Origin: Gracilaria gracilis
Lineage: Eukaryota > Rhodophyta > Florideophyceae > Gracilariales > Gracilariaceae
Length of the DNA: 64,000 nt
Assembly: GCA_030374805.1 (NCBI GenBank)
Contig: JARGSG010000017.1
Coordinates: forward strand, 496,001-560,000
Reading direction: 5' to 3'
Position 1 is the first letter of the stretch; each line of letters begins with the position of its first letter. Under the pieces are notes generated by a model that was given only the letters and a program-made list of their open reading frames with translations, was not told where the DNA came from and did not search any database. The position numbers and the translations under genes are program-made. This document shows positions 1-12,935 of the stretch, one piece after another.

Positions 1-1377
1 CAGGGATACTCTCGACCACCTCACGGAGGGTTCGAAATTCCCCTACCAGGGCATTATGGGCGGCACGCAAAGTGCGCACCTGGTCCTCCAGGGAAGTCCC
101 CTGGGGGGTGTTAGCAACAACCTCACGACGAGGCACGGATCCCGCACCAGCGGTATTCGGCTTGGACGCCTGAGGGGCACCAGCGGCGACTGGAGCAGGC
201 CCAGCGGCGGGTCGAAAAGTGGCCAACGGAGGCAATGGAAGGTCCCGGGGTTCCCGGTTTTGACTTGATGCTCGAGAGAAAACCCTCGCGGCGAGGGTTG
301 AACCAGCCCGAATCGGGATCCTTGAAAACACCCGATCATCGGGAACATCCCCACCATCGTGGGAGCGGCTGCGGGTTACCGCCGGCTCCGCCCCAGATGG
401 CTTCCGAGACATCGGTAAAAACCGTTCAACGGGAAACAAAGGAATCTTCCGGAACAAGTAGAAATCACCTCAAAAGAGGAACAGCACAAACAAAAACCTT
501 CTAAGTCGGGAGACCAGTTTGTAGTGCAATGCCCCAAAGGGGAAAGAACCACGAAGACGTTCGGGATCTCCCTCACACGAGGTAGCACAGCAAGCAGAAC
601 CCTTCCAGGGAATGACACGACAGAGTCGGTTTGTAAGGCCGAGGCCACCCTTCACGCCAGGCGTAGGAAGGTAAACCTGAAGGTTGGATCCGTGTAAACG
701 ATGTGTGTGTATCCTCAGATGAGGCGGTGTTTCCACAGAGGTGGCAAGCGTGGCCGAGTGCCAGCACAAGCCGCGGGTCGCGGAGAACAACCCGAAAAGA
801 AAGGGGAAAAGACGGAGAAGTCACGAGAGTGACTAAGGAAAACGGCAAAGCCGGGGGACACCTTATACAAGGGCGAAACGCGACAGTGGTTGGTAGAATA
901 CTCCCAAACTGGGTTCCTTTAGATGACGCAGGGTGGTTAGACTACCGTATGCTACGGAGCCTTCCTCCTGATGGAGATAGAGGCGCTCGTAGGCGTGAAG
1001 TCTAGAGCTGAAACCCTGGTTGGGGGAGGTTTACTGGGTGCGGCGGCAGGGTCGCCGGCACACTAAGTAGTGGCGCTCTCCCCAAAGGGAATTAAATAAA
1101 CTAACTAAATTGACCCACATGCAGTGGTAACTACTCACCCTGTGTGGCACAACCTCCACGTGTATGTGGCCAACCTCCTGCACTCCACTTGTCACACGGA
1201 CTTACCCACTCTAGTGGTCGCCACCCTATTCATATAGGTAGCTACCCGGTTTACCGGAATTATGAATAAGTCCCTAAAGAATCCCCTCACGAGGGCGTTG
1301 CACTACACGGACTCGTGGAAAATGAAGGCGAAGGCAGGGCCGCACGTGATTGGTGCGCTTGACGCTTATAGCACTCA
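1..1377 (-). mobile_element. LTR retrotransposon A, 5' part, running off left edge
   Basis: This is the 5' end of an LTR element read on the minus strand. The LTR occupies about 520-1377. It ends (in element orientation) with TTGCACTACA at 529-520, and is homologous over its whole length to the solo LTR at 17754-18570. A primer-binding-site candidate follows at 516-498 (TGGTCTCCCGAC...). It matches 18 of 19 bases of the site next to the 5' LTR of the element at 19276-23273. An open gag-like frame starts at ATG 412 and runs to base 1. It is rich in Pro, Ala, Arg and Ser, then becomes coiled-coil-like (LEDQVRTLRAAHNAL). The outer LTR end at 1377 is approximate, and its target duplication cannot be tested because the other end lies outside the window. 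This part shows no obvious break. Confidence 0.6.
520..1377 (-). repeat. 5' LTR of element A
   Basis: The LTR is recognised by end-to-end similarity with the reverse complement arrangement at 17754-18570. Shared blocks include CCGTATGC-ACGGAGC, TCTAGAGC--AACCCTGGTTGGG, CTAAGTAGTG, AATTAAATAAA-TAA-TAAAT, GTGGCCAACCTCC and GAGGGCGTTGC. The edge next to gag is exact at 520 (TG/CA rule). The far edge, near 1377, is inferred from a TGAGTGC start on the minus strand. Similarity to the solo copy is only moderate, so the two insertions are not recent sisters. Confidence 0.6.
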
Positions 1378-1975
1378 GAATCCTCTGGTCCCTGTACGGG
1401 TTTCAAGTACCAGTGCCCTAGAAACAACGACGCACACAACGGCCTTCCTAGAGAAGGAGAAAAAAATGCTTCTGTGCAACATAAAAGATGTTAGTCTGCA
1501 AGCATATATGTTGAACGCTGTTGCTGTGGTGATCAATGAGGATTATGCAAAGCAGCAATTGCTGAAGACACTATTGCCCACCATGCTATCATTCAGCACT
1601 GGGGCTGCGTAGACAAATGAGCATATGAAGGATGTTGTGCTTGAAAGGGGTCATATTGATGTCCGACAATGGAAGTGCAAATTGCACTGGTTGGTATCGC
1701 AAAGGTGCGGGGTGTACCTAGTTCGATTACGCGGACGCAACCTTGATCATGTTATCTGCATTGAAGCGCAACGTGGGTTGATTCTCGATGCTATGGAGCA
1801 ATTCCCTTTTCTCTTGTGCATGGAATCAGTCTGGTGCTGCGTGGGAGATCCCTGCAAGTTCGATAGAGTTCTCGAAATACGGGAAGTTAAAGAGACGCAG
1901 AGGTTTAACAAGAAATCGAAGAATGGTTCCCACCGCAGGGCACGGAGGAAAACACGCAAGTTGAGAACTAAATAA
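1378..1975 (+). pseudogene. ORF fragment with possible peptidase-like end, truncated by element A
   Basis: Two segments in one frame (to 1612, then 1625-1975) are separated by a single TAG. The first contains a Lys-rich helical stretch (LEKEKKMLLCNIKDVSLQAY). The second contains GVYLVRL, then DHVICIEAQ and LILDAMEQFP, and ends in a very basic tail rich in Lys and Arg. The His-Val-Ile-x-Ile ... Asp-Ala pattern recalls papain-fold or OTU-like accessory proteins carried by some DNA transposons, but I do not recognise the family. The apparent start at 1262 lies inside the LTR of element A, so the real 5' end was probably lost or displaced by that insertion. Confidence 0.35.
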
Positions 1976-1989
1976 AAGCGTCGGTTCAG

Positions 1990-4900
1990 TTAACTCAACT
2001 CACTGGAATCCAAAACTTCCTTAACAAGTACTCCATTGCTCAGAATGGTGTTCAGCTTCTTGAAACCGTGCGGGTTGATTTTCGTGAGAGTGTCCGCAGG
2101 GTTCTTGGGGCCAGGGTTTCATTCGAGTGAGTTTATTTCGTGGGACTCAAACAATTCACGCAGGCGAGCGACGGTAGCGCGCAAACGAAAAACTTTCTGT
2201 TCATGCAGTGTAGAGATGGTGCTATACAGATCATATGAGTCTACAAGCCTTCACAGGTTGGGTTTTCTTGCTTCTCCTTTTTTATGGAGTATGGGAGGCA
2301 ATGTCTCTGCCAGATGGATGGTTCGGTCCGCTGTCTGGGCTGTTGCAATTATTTCAGCACCGGCAGAGGAGAAGGATACTCTGATTTCTTTGGAACTGCT
2401 TCAATCAACGACATGGAAGTTCATTTGGTCGTGATCTTGGAAGGAGAGCCCGCACAATGATCCGGTTTGCCCATAGGATGTAGTTCCCGATGCTGCGTCG
2501 CTGAATGCCAAAACTTGAATTGGGAATGATTTGGAGGAAAATGGATGTGCACCTGCTCTGTAAAGGAGTGTCGGCGATAAAGATTTCACATGCGCCAGCG
2601 CTTGCTTAAGCTGGCGAATTTGAGACAATTTAAGGTGTGCGGCATGTTGCTGTAGGGTGTTGGCGACTAGAGAGGCTTGGGGAGGTATTCTCTTTCTAAG
2701 AAAGTTCAATTCCCCGTTCGGGTCTGGAACGGTCTCAGCTCTTCACTAGTACACTGCGCGTTGCTTTCCTTTTTGCGAGCGTGGAAAAATTGGATGGCTT
2801 TTATCAAGGCAAGGACTTCTTGCATACTTAAGGTTATTAAAAAGTCGGGAAGCAGCTTGATGAATAGGCGGTTGAAGACGATATCGTGTCCGTCGTTAAA
2901 CTGCCCTACGTCGAACTTATTTGAGACTTCATTCCGAAATTCTTGGAGACGAGCAGAGCTTCCTGCGAGGATCATATCGTCGACCACTTTTCCAAGCATT
3001 AGAACCGGCCTCCCAGACTTCCAAAGTATGAATAACTGGGGTACTCTAGGAACTGCCCTGAATCCAGAGTCAATGACCCATTCTTCAAAGCAGAGTTATT
3101 ACAGTCTTCTTCACTCAACAAGTCCATATACAGGGGCTAGAGTTTTTCATACCTCGTCAACATACGGCGTTCATCCTTTTCGTGGGCGCATGTATATGTC
3201 CCTCTTAAGCTCTTTCGCTTGAAGATAGGCCTATTTGACATCCAAAGATGCTGGGTTCAAGTGAAAGAGCGATACTAAGGAAAGCACAAGGCAGATGGTG
3301 GCGAATTGCGGGTAGAGGAGTCGGTATGAAGCGTGTTGTTTTCCAGGTCTTTGTTGCCATGTGGGACGAGGCGGGACTTTCGCTTTAGAGTGTTGCCCTC
3401 GCCGTCGTGCGCAATTACAGAGAAATAGTGCGACGAGATGAGGCTCGCTTCTCTGGGAAGAGGTCGGACTGAAAGGGCTTTATACTTGTCGCGTTCTGCA
3501 TAGAATTGCTTCTCTTTAGCTATTGCTTGGTCGAGAAGCCACCTCGGCGCGCATTTGAACTAGTGTTCCGAAAGGATATCATTCCCGAACTGTTTTTAGA
3601 GGTCCTGTAGTATGGCCTGTTTGGTAGACTTTAGGTAGGCGTGCGGTGGAGCTTGGTGCAGCGGGATGATCTCACCAATTTCCTTTGAAGGCATGTTGAT
3701 GGGGCGCACGAGATCGTCTTTAGCTGAAAACGCTGAAATCTGCGGGTGTTCATTCCATTTGGAGAAGGCTGATTCAACATGAAGGTCATCTTCTAGGAGC
3801 GGGGCCTCGTCGGCCAACTTAGCAAGAAGGTGCCCCGAGTGTGCTGGAGATTCGTTTCACTGATCGGACGGCTCAGGTAGCAAGCGGGTGTCCTCGGGGC
3901 TATCACTCCATCCACGTATACCAGACTTTGGCCGAATGCGAAGGTCCGCGTAAGCTACAGTGCAGGTGTAGCCCTTGAGATTCCTTGTGGAGGAAACTAT
4001 AGCGTAATGCTTAGAGACCTCTTTCACAAAGCCTGGATACCAGTGTCCTCTCTTTGTCACTTTCTTGAAGAATTAGACTGGTGTCCCCGGAACGAGGAGG
4101 GTCTTTACCATGTCCTTGACATCTTTTGCTCGGAGGAATACATGCAATGCGGGTCGAGCGGACCTTTCATTGTATGCAGCTATTATTTCCCTCGCGACTT
4201 CCGCCTTTGGAAGACTAGAAAGCGCGGGCATGTATCCTTGTGCAAGCTCAAAGCTTGACAGGAACTTGGATCCCAGCAGGATGTTCTCCAAGATTGTTGC
4301 TTTGGAGATGATTTCTTGGTCGGACGGAGACGGCTGCCACCTCTGCGCTGTGTACTTCCTGTCTTTGAAAAGTTGGATGAGATAACAGATTGTTTCGTTG
4401 GAGGACTCCACTATTCCGAGTTTTTTATGGCGACGAGCCGGTCTTGGCGCAAAGGTAATGTCGTGGGAGTCGCACATTGCTCTGAATTCGTCGCAGTCGA
4501 ACCCTGGATCGGCAGATACCTCCGCAAGAGCACCATGTACCAGGATCCAATGAGTAATGAAGTTTTTGCCTGCTTCCTTCATGTTTCTCGAGAAAAAGAG
4601 CCATGCTGATGACAGGCCCGTGGATGCATCCTTAATGTGGAGGATTGGAAGATTGCCGAGTTTGACGGAGAACATGAAGTCTACTTGAACGTGTTCATTA
4701 AAATCTTTTAAGATACGCGCAAAGGAGACTTTTCGGGATGCAAGAGGTCTACCTGTGCTTACGCAGGCGGTGCACGATTCAAAGGCTGCTTGGAGCAGGG
4801 CTTCAAGTGTTCTTGTCGGCACTCCTGCGCAGTCGCATATTCTTTTTATATCTCTGGGGCGCAGGTCTGTATAGAGGTAGAAGCACTTGGCAAGTCGCCC

Positions 4901-7000
4901 TTCGTTGTGAATGAGGTCCATCTTCACGGAGTCCTTCTTTCCGCTGATCAAGAAGGACTTCATCGACGCAGTTGTGGACCGAACGAGTAGCAGGCGTTTG
5001 CGCCTTTCTAGATCAGATCTTACGTAGTACGTTCTGAGTAATACAGATTCTTCATCATTTTCCAGAATCCCGGGGGGAATGCGAATCTCGTTCAATGCCC
5101 CGAGAATGTTCGAAGGGGAAAAGATATCGTTTCCCAGAAGAATTGGACCTGTACCGTGAGTTACGTAGATGCGGATCTGAAATTGGACTCCGTCCTCATC
5201 CTTGCTCGAGAACTTCTACATGGCGAATGCTGGGGCAGCATCCGTGCAAGATTCCTCGAAACCATGAAGAAATCATTTGCAGTCGAGCTCCTCGACGACC
5301 AAATCGATTCTCAAGGATAAGCAAGGATGTGAGATCGTCGATAGCGCTCCAATACTCTTCGGACAGCCTGGATCTACTATAGGATTTGGATCAGCAAATG
5401 ATGTGAAGATTTCAGAGTAGACTCCTTCCCCAGCAGTCAGAGATGACTGCGTTGGGAGGGGTTGAAGCCTCTCTGAAAATCTTTGTCGTCCTTTGAGCTG
5501 GTACCGGCTTTAGTCGACATCTCTTTCTCCTTACGGAGACTTTTTTCTCATGAGAAGGGTTTTGACAGTCGCGGCTTCCGCGAGTGTGAGTCTTGGAGCC
5601 GCAATCATAGCAATGTCCGGGTTGCGTTCAGCTCGAAGCTTATTGAATTCCTGCTCTTCGATGAGTTTCGTTGACTGCTGCTATCCTTTCCAGTGCTGGA
5701 GAAAGTCGGGTTGGATCTCCACTCATCTCGCTTCTAATAAGCTTCGACGGCTTGCTGAACTCGCTGGCTTACCATGTTGTCTATGTCAGCCTTAGAGTAT
5801 GACTTGTTGGTCTTCTTGGAGGTGAAGGTGAGATTGCGCACAACTCTGCCAGCGTCATCGAGATTTAGCTTGCATCTCGGTCCCGTCGAGAACATGTCGC
5901 GTACATGGTTTTCATCCGTTGAACGCTCGTTGAGGTACTCATCGGTCTCGGGAAACTATTATATAAAAGCTTTTGTGTCGGTAACTAAGTCTGTAGCCTT
6001 GCGATGAACTTTATTATCGTTCTCGGAAGGCTAAGGCAGAGCTCCTTCGGCATTTAGGATGTCAGCGAGTTTCTCAAAGAATTCCAGCGTGGAGGCATGT
6101 GCACTCTTTGTGACAGATATTTCTGGTTTCAATTGGCCCTTCTGGCGAGCTTCGGCTAGGGCAAGGACCTGAAGTTTGGCATTCGTCAACGTCTCCTTAC
6201 CTAACATGGAGTTTTTGAGCAATGTTATGGCCAGAACTTCGTTAACTAGCGACGATGTAGATAGACCAATATGTATGGGGTAATCTGCAGCGAGACCTCT
6301 AAAGCGTGAAAGAAATGCATTCAAGTCTCATTACGGCGACAGCGGCATTGGGTGACTTAGGTAAACGATGAAAAAAGACGTGTGACTACCGCAATAGGTG
6401 GATCTACTGCGATAAGCTTCACAATTTCTTTCACGGTCTGAATTTGGTCCTCTTGCTTGAAGTCAATAAGTTTCTTTGCTTGCGTTTCGTCAACAATTGA
6501 TTTCTGTTCCCTGGGGAGTCCGCGGCCGTACAAGTACCTGGCCAAAGTAGCAAAAACTGTTTTATACAGTTTATCGGTACCCTTTTCGGCCGCCGCTTGA
6601 ATGGTTTTCACCCAACGAGAAACGTCCTTACGATCTTCTTGCAGGTTTCTTTCGGGATTAAATACAGTATGATCAGTCGGAGCGAAAGGCTTTGATGATC
6701 CTTGCGCTTGGCCCATAACTGGTGCAGGCTGCTGCATCGCGCGGTGCGGAGGGGTGTGAAAGGAAGCGGTCGCGGGGCAAAAGCAAGCCGCGGGGAGCAG
6801 GAAGGGCCGAGTCTGTGGTTTATCCCTCTTACTCTTGCCTCTTCCCCGGGTCCGCTGGTCTTCTCCAGCAGACCCTTTTATTGGGTATCTATCCGGCCAT
6901 CCGTCGAGATCCAAAGAGAAGTGCAAGCTCTCTGGATTAGTCTGGAGATAAGCGCGCCGCATCTGCCGCAATTCCTGGCCAAAGGGGGCGATGTCATAGA
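1990..7000 (-). mobile_element. Ty1/copia retrotransposon relic
   Basis: A minus-strand pol region is laid out in the Ty1/copia order. Gag-like sequence lies at about 6971-6031. A protease-like DxGCPKS motif lies near 5380. The integrase at 5095-4073 has the DDE pattern VDFMF, ADPGFD and VESSNE. Reverse transcriptase follows, with a VVDDMILAG box near 2985. RNase H is at 2709-2400 with FSDAASGTTSYGQTGS, and the tail near 2100-2060 reads NPADTLTK. Integrase upstream of reverse transcriptase, and the ADTLTK tail, are Copia hallmarks. No LTR pair could be recognised around it. The element is old and broken, with roughly ten or more interruptions over 5 kb. Confidence 0.8.
4073..5095 (-). CDS. 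Copia integrase region (part of relic)
   Basis: This is the longest open piece of the Copia relic, 340 codons. It contains the integrase catalytic core: Asp in HVQVDFMF, Asp in EVSADPGFD and Glu in GIVESSNET, at the usual spacing for a retroviral-type DDE integrase. The N-terminal half corresponds to the zinc-binding and linker region. It is a fossil part of the element, not a host gene. Confidence 0.75.
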   Translation of the reverse strand: MNEIRIPPGILENDEESVLLRTYYVRSDLERRKRLLLVRSTTASMKSFLISGKKDSVKMDLIHNEGRLAKCFYLYTDLRPRDIKRICDCAGVPTRTLEALLQAAFESCTACVSTGRPLASRKVSFARILKDFNEHVQVDFMFSVKLGNLPILHIKDASTGLSSAWLFFSRNMKEAGKNFITHWILVHGALAEVSADPGFDCDEFRAMCDSHDITFAPRPARRHKKLGIVESSNETICYLIQLFKDRKYTAQRWQPSPSDQEIISKATILENILLGSKFLSSFELAQGYMPALSSLPKAEVAREIIAAYNERSARPALHVFLRAKDVKDMVKTLLVPGTPV

Positions 7001-7650
7001 CTCGGCATCTGTGAGCCCGCAGAGGGCCAGCGGCGGTTCTTGCTGTAACTACTTGAATTTGGCATATATCCCTAATCGTAATTGAGCTTATTTAAGTCCT
7101 TTCTGGCTTTACGTTCACACAGTCGCCACCAAGCCGCACAAAGACTGCAGCCAACATGTCTGAAATCAGGCCAAACGCAACCGCCTTTGTGGCGGAAGCC
7201 GCTGACGATCATACTGAGCACTTTCACGCAGTCCGCTGTCCCTTGATCGATGATGAGGCGGTGGAGAGTTCGTGTCAATCTGGTTTTTCTCGTGCGAGTG
7301 CTGGTATTGTCTGGTCGCCGAAGCTGATCGCAGAGTTTGAAGGTATCTTGCGTAATATCGTTCGCGAGAAGCTTTCTCATCGTTCTGTCGACAACGTGTT
7401 ACGTATTCTGCGAAGCCGGTAACCTACTGTGCATGCTCGTGGGGTTCTCTTCGGCCTTCGTCTCGCCGTTCGCGCAGTTCCGAAGTGCAAAGGGCCTGGT
7501 GGGGATTTCATGCTGCTGATTGAGCTTCTGAAGACTCGAGTCATTGAGTAAACCATTCGTCTTCTGCTTCACTTAAACATTCCCCTTCTGCATCAGTAAC
7601 CACCCATGGTTTTGATCTGAGTACGGCGGCGTCGATACACATTCATCAGC
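7001..7650. other. Unassigned stretch with one short ORF
   Basis: A plus-strand frame at 7156-7422 (88 codons) starts MSEIRPNATAF and has a fairly protein-like composition (DDEAVESSCQSGF, then an amphipathic EFEGILRNIVREKL segment). It resembles no family I know and stops abruptly. It may be the first exon or a remnant of a transposon gene upstream of the Copia relic. Nothing else is visible here. Confidence 0.2.
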
Positions 7651-7935
7651 TCTGTGGTAGTGGCGCCATGCCTAGCTACGAAATGCGTGGCGGAAACGCC
7701 CCCCACAATATTGAAAAGCGCGGCGGCGCCCCTGCGCATGATCTTCAGGGGCGCGGCGAGAAGAAACAGCTCAATAACAAGAACCTCAGCGGCCGCGCTG
7801 CGCGTAATCTTCAGAGGCGTGGCGGCCGCGCTGCGCCCAATCGTCCCCTCTGCGGCGTCGCCGTGCAAAATCTTTACCTGCGCGGTCGCAGTGCCGCGCA
7901 GAACCTTCACCTGCACAGCGGCGGCGGCGCGTAGA
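7650..7935. repeat. GC-rich degenerate minisatellite
   Basis: About six loosely repeated units of 40-50 bp occur, each pairing a GC-only block (variants of GCGGCGGC/GCGCGCTGCGCG) with a short AATCTTCA- or AACCTTCA-type block. Several frames stay open through it only because the composition excludes stops. It is sharply GC-rich against flanks of ordinary composition. Confidence 0.55.
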
Positions 7936-9535
7936 CCGGGTTACAATGGCGGTGGGGTCACCACCATTGTTCCATTCCCGGAGAAGGAGCAGATATTGCC
8001 TCCAGAGATGTTCTGGGGCAATGCCGTAAAAACGGCACCACATAAACCACCCTGTCGGCACATCGTCAGTTTCTACTGTTAGGCATCATTGCATGTCATC
8101 CATCTTACCGGTTGGCCGGAATACAAGCCAAAGACAATCCTCTACAGAAGTATATAATAATCTATGTTTTCAACACGTAGCGCTAGCCCTCCTAGCTACG
8201 CTGTAGAGAGAGGCATTTATTTCAGGAAATAAGGGCAAGCGTTGTTCACGCTGACGTGGCAGCGTGGTGGCTAGCTACCCTGCTTACGTAGGCGAATCTA
8301 CTCAACATATGTAGTCTTAATGCAGAATATATCCCTAATGCGCGCAAGGGTCACTATAGTGAACCTAAGCGTTTTTTGTTAAAATTCTGAAATCGTTATG
8401 TTCAGTATAGTGAACCTCAGAGACCTATTGATCTTTCAAAATACTAGCTATGTATAAAGACCAATCTACATAAAAAGTAAAACAAGAAGTAGATTCTCCA
8501 ACTCAGTACTATAAAGATGTAAATACAACAACTCACGACTTCTAGTTTGGTTTTACTTACTGTTTACATGCCCTTCTTTTACAGCCATTTTCATTCTCAT
8601 GTAACACGGCTACACCACGCAATACTGAGATGGAATTCGTTTTTGTTAGACAGCGCAGTCCCACTGCAAGTGATATAAAGCCCTTACAACAATGTAGGAT
8701 ATGAAATGGACCATAGACCTAAAGTCGGACCCACCCAAATGGCGAAAGTATGTCATAAGCACCTAAAAACAAAAATAGAATATTTAATTTTTGTCAAGTT
8801 TTGACGAAAACTTTCCAAGCATTTCGTTAATGAAAACAGAAAAACACATCACCCAAATTACATATGTAAATATATCATGTTTCAATCTAGCCAACTTCAC
8901 TCTGTCTAAACCCAAATAATATAACTTTATAGATTTTTCATAAACATTTGCTACCAAAATATGTGAAAAACCTCTCAAAACAAATACATTACCTCAGAGT
9001 GTCCAAAAATTAAAAATTTTAGGAATTAGCATAACAAAACAGAAGAAAATAGGCATCTTAATACACTCCATAAAACTGTTGGTAAGATCTTAAAATTTTA
9101 TAAAGAACTAGATAATTTTACGCTATATTTCAGATGTATTCTTTTCAAAAATTTTAAAACAGATCTACTGTTCAGAAAATGCATCAAAGCGGAAAAAATA
9201 CCTATGGTCACCATTTTTACGTTTGACTTTCGTACATAATTTACGCTAACGTTTAATTCAATCAACAACCACCGCGAGCAGAAACTCTAACATCTATCCG
9301 TTAAGAATAAGAACTATTAACATTTCCTTCCCAACAGTCCCAAACTGCTTCAAACAAACAAATACACATAGAGTAGTAATTCTTCCCTTTTTGCTTTTGC
9401 TATTGCTCAGTTTCAATTAATCTACTTTGAACTTAGACTTCGCCCAATAGTTCCGTCTACTCAAGATTTCTCAGTTTCCTTATCCCTTTCTCCACAACCT
9501 TCTACAATTGCAGTTTCAATTTTCATAAGCTGAAT

Positions 9536-12152
9536 GTGCAATCCCTTCTTTTGGAAAGTGTTTCTGACAATAGCGAGATTGATAAAATACATCGTTGCAA
9601 TATATTATTCGAGAAAGATGGAATGAAGTACAAAATTTCTCGAGACATTGCGGCAGAGAGTGTCCAGATATATGATGTTCCTGCACCGTACATTTCGACG
9701 TCTGAAAATGGTTTTGCTTCATTCATCAACCTCGAAGGATACGGTTTAACCGAAGAAACCTTTTGTGAGACGTCACCGTATTCGATGAGGTGTAGGACTA
9801 CAAGGGCATCTTCGGTTTCTATACTTGGTAACGAACAGGAGGTAACGAGGAAGACATTCATGTGCTCAGATATCACATGTTGTGCGACCAGTATTTTCTG
9901 TGCCAAGCAGCCTCACTGTGGCCCCTGGAGAGGAACAAAAAATTTTTTAATCATGAGCTCTGCAATCGCTTCGGTCAACAGGGAAAAAAGGTATTACCAG
10001 GCGGGTCCTCTCTTGCAAGCCAGCGAAATGAGAACACCAATTATTACGAAAGGTCATACTACTGATCCTCATTTCAGTTCCCGTGATAATCCATTGGTCT
10101 ATGAATTTCAGGCATCTGAGCTCCAAGGTTATTTTAGATCAACCTCACACCAAACCTTTTATGTCAGAGATGAGCATGAGGCACCCTCATATGAAATTAG
10201 TTTGGCCAAACAGATATTCTTCTTTGCTCAAAACTGTTCTCCGTTTTTATGCAAGCAAGTTTCGTTGGTCTCGAACTTGGATCAGCTCTTATCAATGCAG
10301 CATGCTGCTCATCCCCAAACAACACCACCAAACTGAGTTCTTCGGGTTGGTCGAGTGAAGTATAGCAAAGATGAAAGTGGGCGGAGAGCAGGCTCCAAAC
10401 TTTCCGATATTGTTGGTGGCTTCCAACCCGGGAAAGAGGGCGTTAGAGATCCGAAGAAATTTTCTCTAGTTAAGTTACAGCCTCACTTACAGGGAGCAAA
10501 TCCTGTTCTGGTTGGGAAATTGGTGGCATTTGCACACGAGAACAATTTTTCTGAAAGCTCTGCCAGTAGTGAAAACTGTCCACCATATCTACTAAGCACT
10601 CGGGGAAGATTTTGCACACGTCCTTTTCACGTACAGGAATCTCCGGCTCTTGTTTCAATCAAGTGTGATGTCGAATATCATTACTTTCTAGTGAAAAATG
10701 TTGGCACAGAAGGATATCTATCCTGGGCAATTCTTGTTTGGTTCGGAACACATAAGCAAGCACACCGGGCCAGTTATAAAACCTTCCCCTAAATTCGTTA
10801 GGAATTATATTTCAACTCTTTTTTGGGAAACTAAAATCCTCACTGGCCCAATGATTCTGCAAAAGATTGAAGAGAAGTTTGGATGTGCTCCATCTCCCGC
10901 AACTATGAAGAGTATCCGTAGAGACATTTGAAAGGATTCAGAACCTGCAGGGAAGTCATTTGCAGTGTTCATGGCAGCTTACAGATCTGCCAAAAAGGTT
11001 GATGGAGATGGACATTCTTATGTTCTTCCAATCGAAGATCATAGAGAAGGTGCTCAATTCAACCTTACTCCAGAGCAAAAGGGTTTCTCGGTGATATTCG
11101 GAGACTAAAGTTTTCTCAACAAAACTGCCATATATTCAAGATTCGGTTGTGATCCGACCTTCGGAATAGTTAATGGATATAATGAGAAGGGGGAAGTACT
11201 TGGCTCCGAATTGGTATTGATTGTTACTAAAGGTGAGGAGTCTGGATGTGTCTATTCAGTCATGCATCAGCTATGTACTAGAAAGACAACAAGTTCCCGT
11301 TCACTGCTCTTCCGTGAGTTCGTCAAGCAGTTACGATTCTGTGGCTTGCGTGATCCCCTGCTTGCTTCTGGAAAATATCGTCTGACAATGTCAACAGATT
11401 TTGAAAGAAACCTATGTTTTTAGTTTAGCCACTGTTCTGAGAGAAGAGTTTGGCTCAGGCTCAGTGATCGACTATATCAGGGCAATTGCAATCGGATGCG
11501 ATGTTCTTGCGAAAAGGTGCATTTTAGAGAAGTGAAATGTTGGTAACGAGCGACATATATTTCAGTGGGCATTAGGACCATGATAATTGAACTCCCGTGA
11601 GGAATGTGAGAATGCATTAAGATTCATGGGGGAAATGGGTGGAAAATGGAACACCTTTGCGACTTGGTTGGACAGCAATGAGTGTGCATTCATATTATGG
11701 TTTCAGAAGTTTAGCTGCTCTATATATTTAGCTGAAAGACATCTAGCGCTCTTCTTCAAACTAACGTGAACGAATTATACCATAACAGGCTAAAATAATT
11801 TGCCAAAGTTTGTTATGAAACATGGCCGGGGGTTACAGTTTATGGATGCATTGGCGATGTTGAGAGAGGCTGATGAAACAGATGAAATGAATCTTAACAA
11901 AATTTCTCCTCTGCATGGTTATCAGAAGATATACAGACCAGAATGGAGTCACACCCAGTCTAAATCAAGAAAATGAAATATTACAGAAGTTATTGTAATT
12001 GAGTACAATTCAGTTGAAGCTCAGCAACCGAAGAAGGCAAAAAAGGCATCAACAATTCGACAGAAGACAAAGGGCAAGGAAGAGGAAACGAAAATTATTG
12101 ACACACTGCACTTAAAGATTGAAAGGCTTGAGAAGATTTTAACCAAGGTATA
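9536..12152 (+). pseudogene. Decayed transposase-like coding region
   Basis: Successive plus-strand frames encode related protein: 9536-10336 (266 codons), 10355-10792, 10800-10931, 11110-11423, then pieces to a Lys/Glu-rich coiled-coil C-terminus near 12150 (LKIERLEKIL). The middle has features of a MULE-type DDE domain. These are CDPTFGIVNGYNEKGE (first Asp, as in the D-x-TF box), then about 80 residues on STDFERN (second Asp, as in TDxE), then NERHIFQW. It is broken by several stops and at least two frameshifts, so it cannot be active. Family assignment rests on motif spacing only. Confidence 0.45.
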
Positions 12153-12935
12153 AGAACAAGAATGGAAATAATACTACCCAAATAAGTAAACAACATTATC
12201 CAAAATGTTTAATAAAGTATAAGAATTTTTATATGTATCATTTCCCTTATATGAACTACGACTTCAGACTAATAAAATGTTTTTTTTATAAAAATATCAT
12301 ACTAGGATGTGGCAGAGGCATGGTTGAGATATTCTAGTTTGTTTGGTAATAAAAAGACATAGTACCATATTTCAAACTTAGAAGTTACATATTTGGATGT
12401 ATTATTTGTACGAAAAGATATAACTATTTGCCAAGCACACTAATGAAATATTGGGTTAGGTAATCTAATCAAAGAATACAATAATTTATGTTAGATACGC
12501 CAACGACATACTTTTTCCCTTGTAGTATCTCACTTGGCAAAGCGCATGAGTTCGTTTAGACGTATGAGTAGAAAGAATGGATCTATATGCTCGAGATGGT
12601 CATAATTTCCGGCAGATGACCAAAATGCATAAAATTGTGTGATTTATTTACATAGATAAAGATCAGTATATCTTACACTTCTCAGGCAATATATATTATA
12701 TTTAATTTCTTCTTTTGCTCATTAACGGATGTAAATACGGGAAAAAGTACTAACTTATTGGTTTTCGAGAGATAATGCAAAATTTAACACGTTCAGTTCC
12801 GTTCATACTTTCATGGTACGTTAAAAATGGACAACTGTTCTCGTCAACGAGATAGAAATCACTTCAGCCCATACAATTGAACAATAGGTTGGCACTGTGG
12901 TGGAAAGTTAATCTTTCTCGTTCACGACTTCTGCT

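Noticed and set aside
7654-8082. 142-codon plus-strand ORF with overlapping ORFs on both strands
   Set aside because: The frames stay open because of a GC-rich minisatellite. Composition alone explains them.
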